A program made the position numbers and the translations under genes. The notes under the pieces were generated by a model, which saw only the letters and a list, made by a program, of their open reading frames with translations, searched no databases and was not told where the DNA came from. From assembly GCA_030040395.1 (NCBI GenBank), contig JASHTU010000454.1:1-8647 (forward strand): a stretch of DNA of 8,647 bases, given 5' to 3'. The stretch is from Acidobacteriaceae bacterium (GTDB lineage: Bacteria > Acidobacteriota > Terriglobia > Terriglobales > Acidobacteriaceae). Positions 6,385 through 8,647 of the stretch are shown piece by piece (the first letter of the stretch is position 1; every line of letters starts with the position of its first letter).

Positions 6385-7176
6385 ATGGACCCGTGGACAA
6401 CAAAGCGTTTGCAATCTGCCCCGATCGGTGAGGTCGCCGAACGCGAGACGCTGAAGCTCGCGCTGGTGGTTCCCACCTTGCGCGAGGAGCAGAATATCGG
6501 CAGACTGCTCGATCAGGTCCGCGCCGCGCTGGAAACGGCTGACATTCCCTTCGAGATTCTCGTGGTCGACGATGACAGCAGCGACCGCACAGAGGATATT
6601 GTTTCCTCCATCGCCCGCGACGATCCCCGAGTCCGCCTGATCGTGCGCAAAGGCGAACGCGGGCTCTCCGGCGCCATTCTCGACGGTTGGCGCCAAACCG
6701 ACGCCGGCATTCTGGGCGTCATGGACGCCGACCTGCAGCACCCCCCGAAGCTCCTCCCGCAATTGGCCATGGCTATCCAGGAGGGCTGCGATCTGGCCAT
6801 CGGCAGCCGCTACGCCGCAGGTGGCGGGCTGGGCGATTGGAATTTCGCCCGTAAGCTCTGTTCCCTGGCAGCCGTATGGGCCACTTGGCCGGTGCAAAAA
6901 GGCGGTCTGCGCGTCCGCGATCCCATGTCGGGTTTCTTCCTCGTTCGCCGCACCGCCATCGAACACATCGCTTTTCAGCGCACGGGCTTCAAATTGCTGC
7001 TGGAAATTTTGGTGCGGGGCCACATTGCTTCGGTCAAAGAGATCCCTATCGCCTTCGGCCCGCGCACCGGCGGCGCCAGCAAGGCGAACTACAAAGTCGC
7101 ATGGCAATATGCGCGGCTGCTGGCCCGGCTCTATGCCTCCAGATGCGGCGTTCACCGCCGCCACGCCCTGGGATAG
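6385..7176 (+). CDS. GT2 glycosyltransferase, polyprenol-phosphate mannose/hexose synthase-like (DPM1 family)
   Basis: A 263-residue GT-A fold enzyme. Its features follow the dolichol/polyprenol-phosphate mannosyltransferase order: LALVVPTLREEQNI (25-38) at the first strand, VVDDDSSDRT (60-69) for nucleotide binding, MDADLQHPP (113-121) with the metal-binding DAD, IGSRY (139-143), then RDPMSGFF (168-175) and the acceptor-side segment LLLEILVRG. Such enzymes move a hexose from GDP- or UDP-sugar to a polyprenyl phosphate at the inner face of the membrane. No transmembrane anchor is present after the catalytic domain, so this is the short soluble/peripheral form; many bacterial relatives carry C-terminal helices. 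It is divergent from the GT-C-like membrane protein, a likely user of its lipid-linked sugar. The ATG has no clear Shine-Dalgarno site, and a near-leaderless message is possible. Sugar specificity cannot be read from the sequence. Family assignment is firm and the exact substrate is not. Confidence 0.9.
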   Translation: MDPWTTKRLQSAPIGEVAERETLKLALVVPTLREEQNIGRLLDQVRAALETADIPFEILVVDDDSSDRTEDIVSSIARDDPRVRLIVRKGERGLSGAILDGWRQTDAGILGVMDADLQHPPKLLPQLAMAIQEGCDLAIGSRYAAGGGLGDWNFARKLCSLAAVWATWPVQKGGLRVRDPMSGFFLVRRTAIEHIAFQRTGFKLLLEILVRGHIASVKEIPIAFGPRTGGASKANYKVAWQYARLLARLYASRCGVHRRHALG

Positions 7177-7225
7177 ACCGCGAAGCCCCGGAGCAATCGT
7201 AAGCTTTTGTGAGGCGCGACTCCCC

Positions 7226-7342
7226 TATAGCACTTCTCCTTCTGCTGTATACCGAAGCCGGGAACTCAAGGGGCGATTTACTCAAAGAATCGCCGCCTTC
7301 GATTGAAGTTGCAAGGGCTACATGTGAAGGAGAAGTGCTCTA
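7226..7342. repeat. fold-back (MITE-like) element between convergent genes
   Basis: AGCACTTCTCCTTC (7229-7242) and its exact reverse complement (7326-7339) form 14-bp perfect terminal inverted repeats. With one mismatch they extend to 17 bp ending in TA on both sides (7226-7227 and 7341-7342). Inside, TGTA (7246-7249) pairs with TACA (7319-7322). AACTCAA (7263-7269) pairs with TTGAAGTT (7303-7310, one bulge). GGCGATT (7272-7278) pairs with AATCGCC (7288-7294) around a 9-nt loop. The whole unit can fold into one long nested hairpin. No open reading frame of its own is evident. Size, terminal repeats and TA ends fit a non-autonomous Tc1/mariner-IS630-type MITE. A structured RNA or 3'-end processing element is the main alternative. 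Confidence 0.65.
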
Positions 7343-8065
7343 AATCGAGGGCAACAACCACCGCAGCGCCAGAAACGCCGCGACCCCGGCGAAGAACACC
7401 AGCGCCATGCGAATCCCGGGCTCGCGGTTCACCTCCGGAACCAGGTCCGTGGCGGCTACATAGAGCGCCACCCCGGCTGAAATCGGCAATCCATACGGCG
7501 TCCAGCGCGGAATCAGCTCGATCACCAGCACCCCGGCCATCGTCGCCGCGGCCAATATCACGGCGGAGGAAAGCGCCGTGGAACGGCTTCTTCCGCTCGC
7601 CAGCATCACGCTCGCCATGGTGAAACCTTCTGGCGCCTTGTGCAGCAGGATGGCAAGAAAGATCAACCACCCCAGCCAGCTCGAAATCACAAAGCCCGAA
7701 CCGATGGCGACGCCGTCAAAAAGCGCGTGCGCGCTCAAGCCCCCCAACACCGAATAGCTGGTGCCCGCCGAAATAAACTCGCCGTGATGGATCTCCTCGC
7801 CGTAGTGAAAATGCGAGTTGATCGTATGCTCCAACAGGTGAACCACGCAGTAGCCGGCCACGATGAGGATGGGACTGAGCCGCGGGTTGAGCCTCATGCT
7901 TTCGGGCGCCATCTCGAGCAGTGCTGTGGTCAGCAGAAAGCCTGCGCCCAGAGCGACAAAGTAGCGCAGATAGCGTTCCACGCCACGCGCCCGCACCAGC
8001 ACCAGCCCACCCGCCACGTCGGCCAGCGCCGCCACCGCGCCCAGCAGGAGCGACACTTTCAGCAT
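7340..8065 (-). CDS. ZIP-family divalent metal transporter
   Basis: A 241-residue inner-membrane protein with about eight hydrophobic helices, typical length for bacterial ZIP (ZupT/GufA-like) proteins that import Zn2+, Fe2+ or other divalent ions. The metal-path signatures are present: HALFDGVAIG in helix 4 (H113, D117) and LHKAPEGF in helix 5 (H142, E146). A His-rich loop HFHYGEEIHHGEF (about residues 85-97, with H85, H87, H93 and H94) precedes helix 4 and is a likely metal-binding site. E51 in LLEMAPE of helix 2 is also a family mark. ATG at 8063-8065 starts MLKVSLLLG directly with helix 1. The ribosome binding site is poor (AAGGGCGG about 13 nt upstream). The TAG stop lies at the edge of the fold-back element. 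It follows ychF on the same strand after 99 nt, so co-transcription is possible. Ion specificity cannot be told, and no metal-regulator box was recognised. Confidence 0.93.
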   Translation of the reverse strand: MLKVSLLLGAVAALADVAGGLVLVRARGVERYLRYFVALGAGFLLTTALLEMAPESMRLNPRLSPILIVAGYCVVHLLEHTINSHFHYGEEIHHGEFISAGTSYSVLGGLSAHALFDGVAIGSGFVISSWLGWLIFLAILLHKAPEGFTMASVMLASGRSRSTALSSAVILAAATMAGVLVIELIPRWTPYGLPISAGVALYVAATDLVPEVNREPGIRMALVFFAGVAAFLALRWLLPSI

Positions 8066-8164
8066 GATCGAAGAAACCGCCCTTCAACAAAGCGGAAAAC
8101 CTGCCCCAGTGAAAACCATGCAAGCCGCAACCCGGGAGCCGGCAGCCAGAAGCAACAAGCCGCC
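8066..8164. other. intergenic gap between ychF and ZIP gene, low-complexity motifs
   Basis: The minus strand shows two copies of GCGGCTTG and a run of agaagcaacaagcc-like sequence (plus, about 8148-8162). This resembles degenerate low-complexity repeats scattered between genes. No convincing terminator with a T-run is seen after ychF, nor a clear promoter for the ZIP gene. Confidence 0.3.
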
Positions 8165-8647
8165 TCAGCCGCTGTGCCGGATGTGAAGGACGTCGCCGTC
8201 CTGCACCACGTAGTCCTTGCCTTCCAGGCGCAGCGTGCCCCTGGCCCGCGCCGCCGCCTCTGAGCCGGCAGCCAGCAAATTGTCCCAGCGAATGGTTTCG
8301 GCGCGGATAAAATGATGCTCCAAATCGGTGTGAATCGCTCCCGCGGCTTGCGGCGCCTTCGAGCCCGACGGCGTCGTCCAGGCGCGGCACTCGTCTTCGC
8401 CGGCGGTAAAAAAGCTGATCAGCCCCAGCAGTTCATAGCTTTTGCGGATTAGCCGCACCAGCCCGCTCTCGCGCAGTCCGTAGCTCTCCAGAAAATCCGC
8501 AGCCTCGGCGTCGTCCATCTCCGCCAGCTCCGCCTCCACCTTGCCGCAGATCGCGGTCGCCGCCGCATTGGGCCGGTGGGCCAGGTCGTCGAGCCCGAAC
8601 CGGCTCACCGCCGACTCCAAATCCGCGCCCAGCGTGGCGCTTTCGCC
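8165..8647 (-). CDS. ychF: redox-regulated ATPase YchF/OLA1, C-terminal part (cut by window edge)
   Basis: The frame is open to the right edge, so 161 C-terminal residues are seen of a protein usually about 360 long; the N-terminal ATPase (G) domain lies outside. Visible marks are the end of the helical region (AICGKVEAELAEMDDAEAADFL) and the TGS domain with YELLGLISFFTAGEDECRAWT, SKAPQAAGAIHTDLEHHFIRAE and the closing LRLEGKDYVVQDGDVLHIRH. These are near-identical in style to YchF across bacteria. YchF is an Obg-related, ATP-preferring P-loop protein that binds ribosomes and is linked to oxidative-stress responses and translation fidelity. An apparent TTG start at 8618-8620 is only an internal Leu codon, since coding sequence continues upstream to 8647. 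The stop TGA is at 8165-8167. The ZIP gene follows on the same strand. Identity is confident. Whether the missing part is intact is unknown. Confidence 0.95.
   Translation of the reverse strand, partial: GESATLGADLESAVSRFGLDDLAHRPNAAATAICGKVEAELAEMDDAEAADFLESYGLRESGLVRLIRKSYELLGLISFFTAGEDECRAWTTPSGSKAPQAAGAIHTDLEHHFIRAETIRWDNLLAAGSEAAARARGTLRLEGKDYVVQDGDVLHIRHSG

Noticed and set aside
6244..7164. 306-codon minus-strand open frame opposite the GT2 gene
   Set aside because: It lies antisense to a clear glycosyltransferase with conserved motifs, has no recognisable domain and overlaps the start of the membrane-protein gene. It is treated as a shadow frame.
7226..7342. Fold-back region considered as an ordinary bidirectional terminator
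   Set aside because: The arms are too far apart (83 nt between perfect arms), and neither side has the T-run expected of a Rho-independent terminator. A structured repeat explains it better.
8165..8620. YchF fragment read as a complete 151-residue gene starting at TTG 8618-8620
   Set aside because: The same frame stays open to the window edge, and the visible sequence matches only the C-terminal part of YchF, so TTG is an internal codon and the gene is cut by the window.

Overview
The window reads as chromosomal DNA from a GC-rich free-living bacterium. No phage, plasmid or complete insertion-sequence genes are visible. The gene set and protein style suggest Acidobacteriota (Terriglobia/Koribacter-like): an IspG with the long C-terminal cluster domain, a short stand-alone KdpD sensor module, and degenerate low-complexity intergenic repeats. 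This placement is inference from gene content, not from a marker gene.

Layout from left to right. A minus-strand pair, BON-domain exported protein then ispG, fills 72-1950; the genes are 4 nt apart, so probably one transcript. A second minus-strand pair fills 2074-4608: a membrane HAMP-PAS-histidine-kinase-like protein followed after 3 nt by a protein made only of the KdpD N-terminal nucleotide-binding domain and a universal-stress domain. Upstream of it (4794 to about 6323, minus) lies a large multi-pass membrane protein of GT-C glycosyltransferase type. It is divergent from a plus-strand GT2 polyprenol-phosphate-sugar synthase-like gene (6385-7176), a natural donor/acceptor enzyme pair. At the right edge, minus strand, are a ZIP-family metal transporter (7340-8065) and the C-terminal part of the YchF/OLA1 ATPase, which runs off the window at 8647.

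The most interesting signals are four. (1) The kinase-like protein has an intact ATP-binding domain, but the phospho-accepting histidine of its H box is replaced by arginine (R247), and it is co-encoded with a detached KdpD sensor half. This suggests a split, non-canonical K+/nucleotide-sensing signalling unit. (2) A fold-back element of about 117 bp with 14-bp perfect terminal inverted repeats and nested internal stems sits between the GT2 and ZIP genes, and its edge supplies the ZIP stop codon. (3) Four tandem 13-bp repeats carry Shine-Dalgarno-like cores at the 5' end of the membrane-protein gene, where a unit length not divisible by three makes copy number matter. (4) A perfect 8-bp dyad lies in the leader of the kinase-like gene.

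No rRNA, tRNA, CRISPR array or replication origin was recognised. The stretches without a gene are all short (at most about 185 nt).
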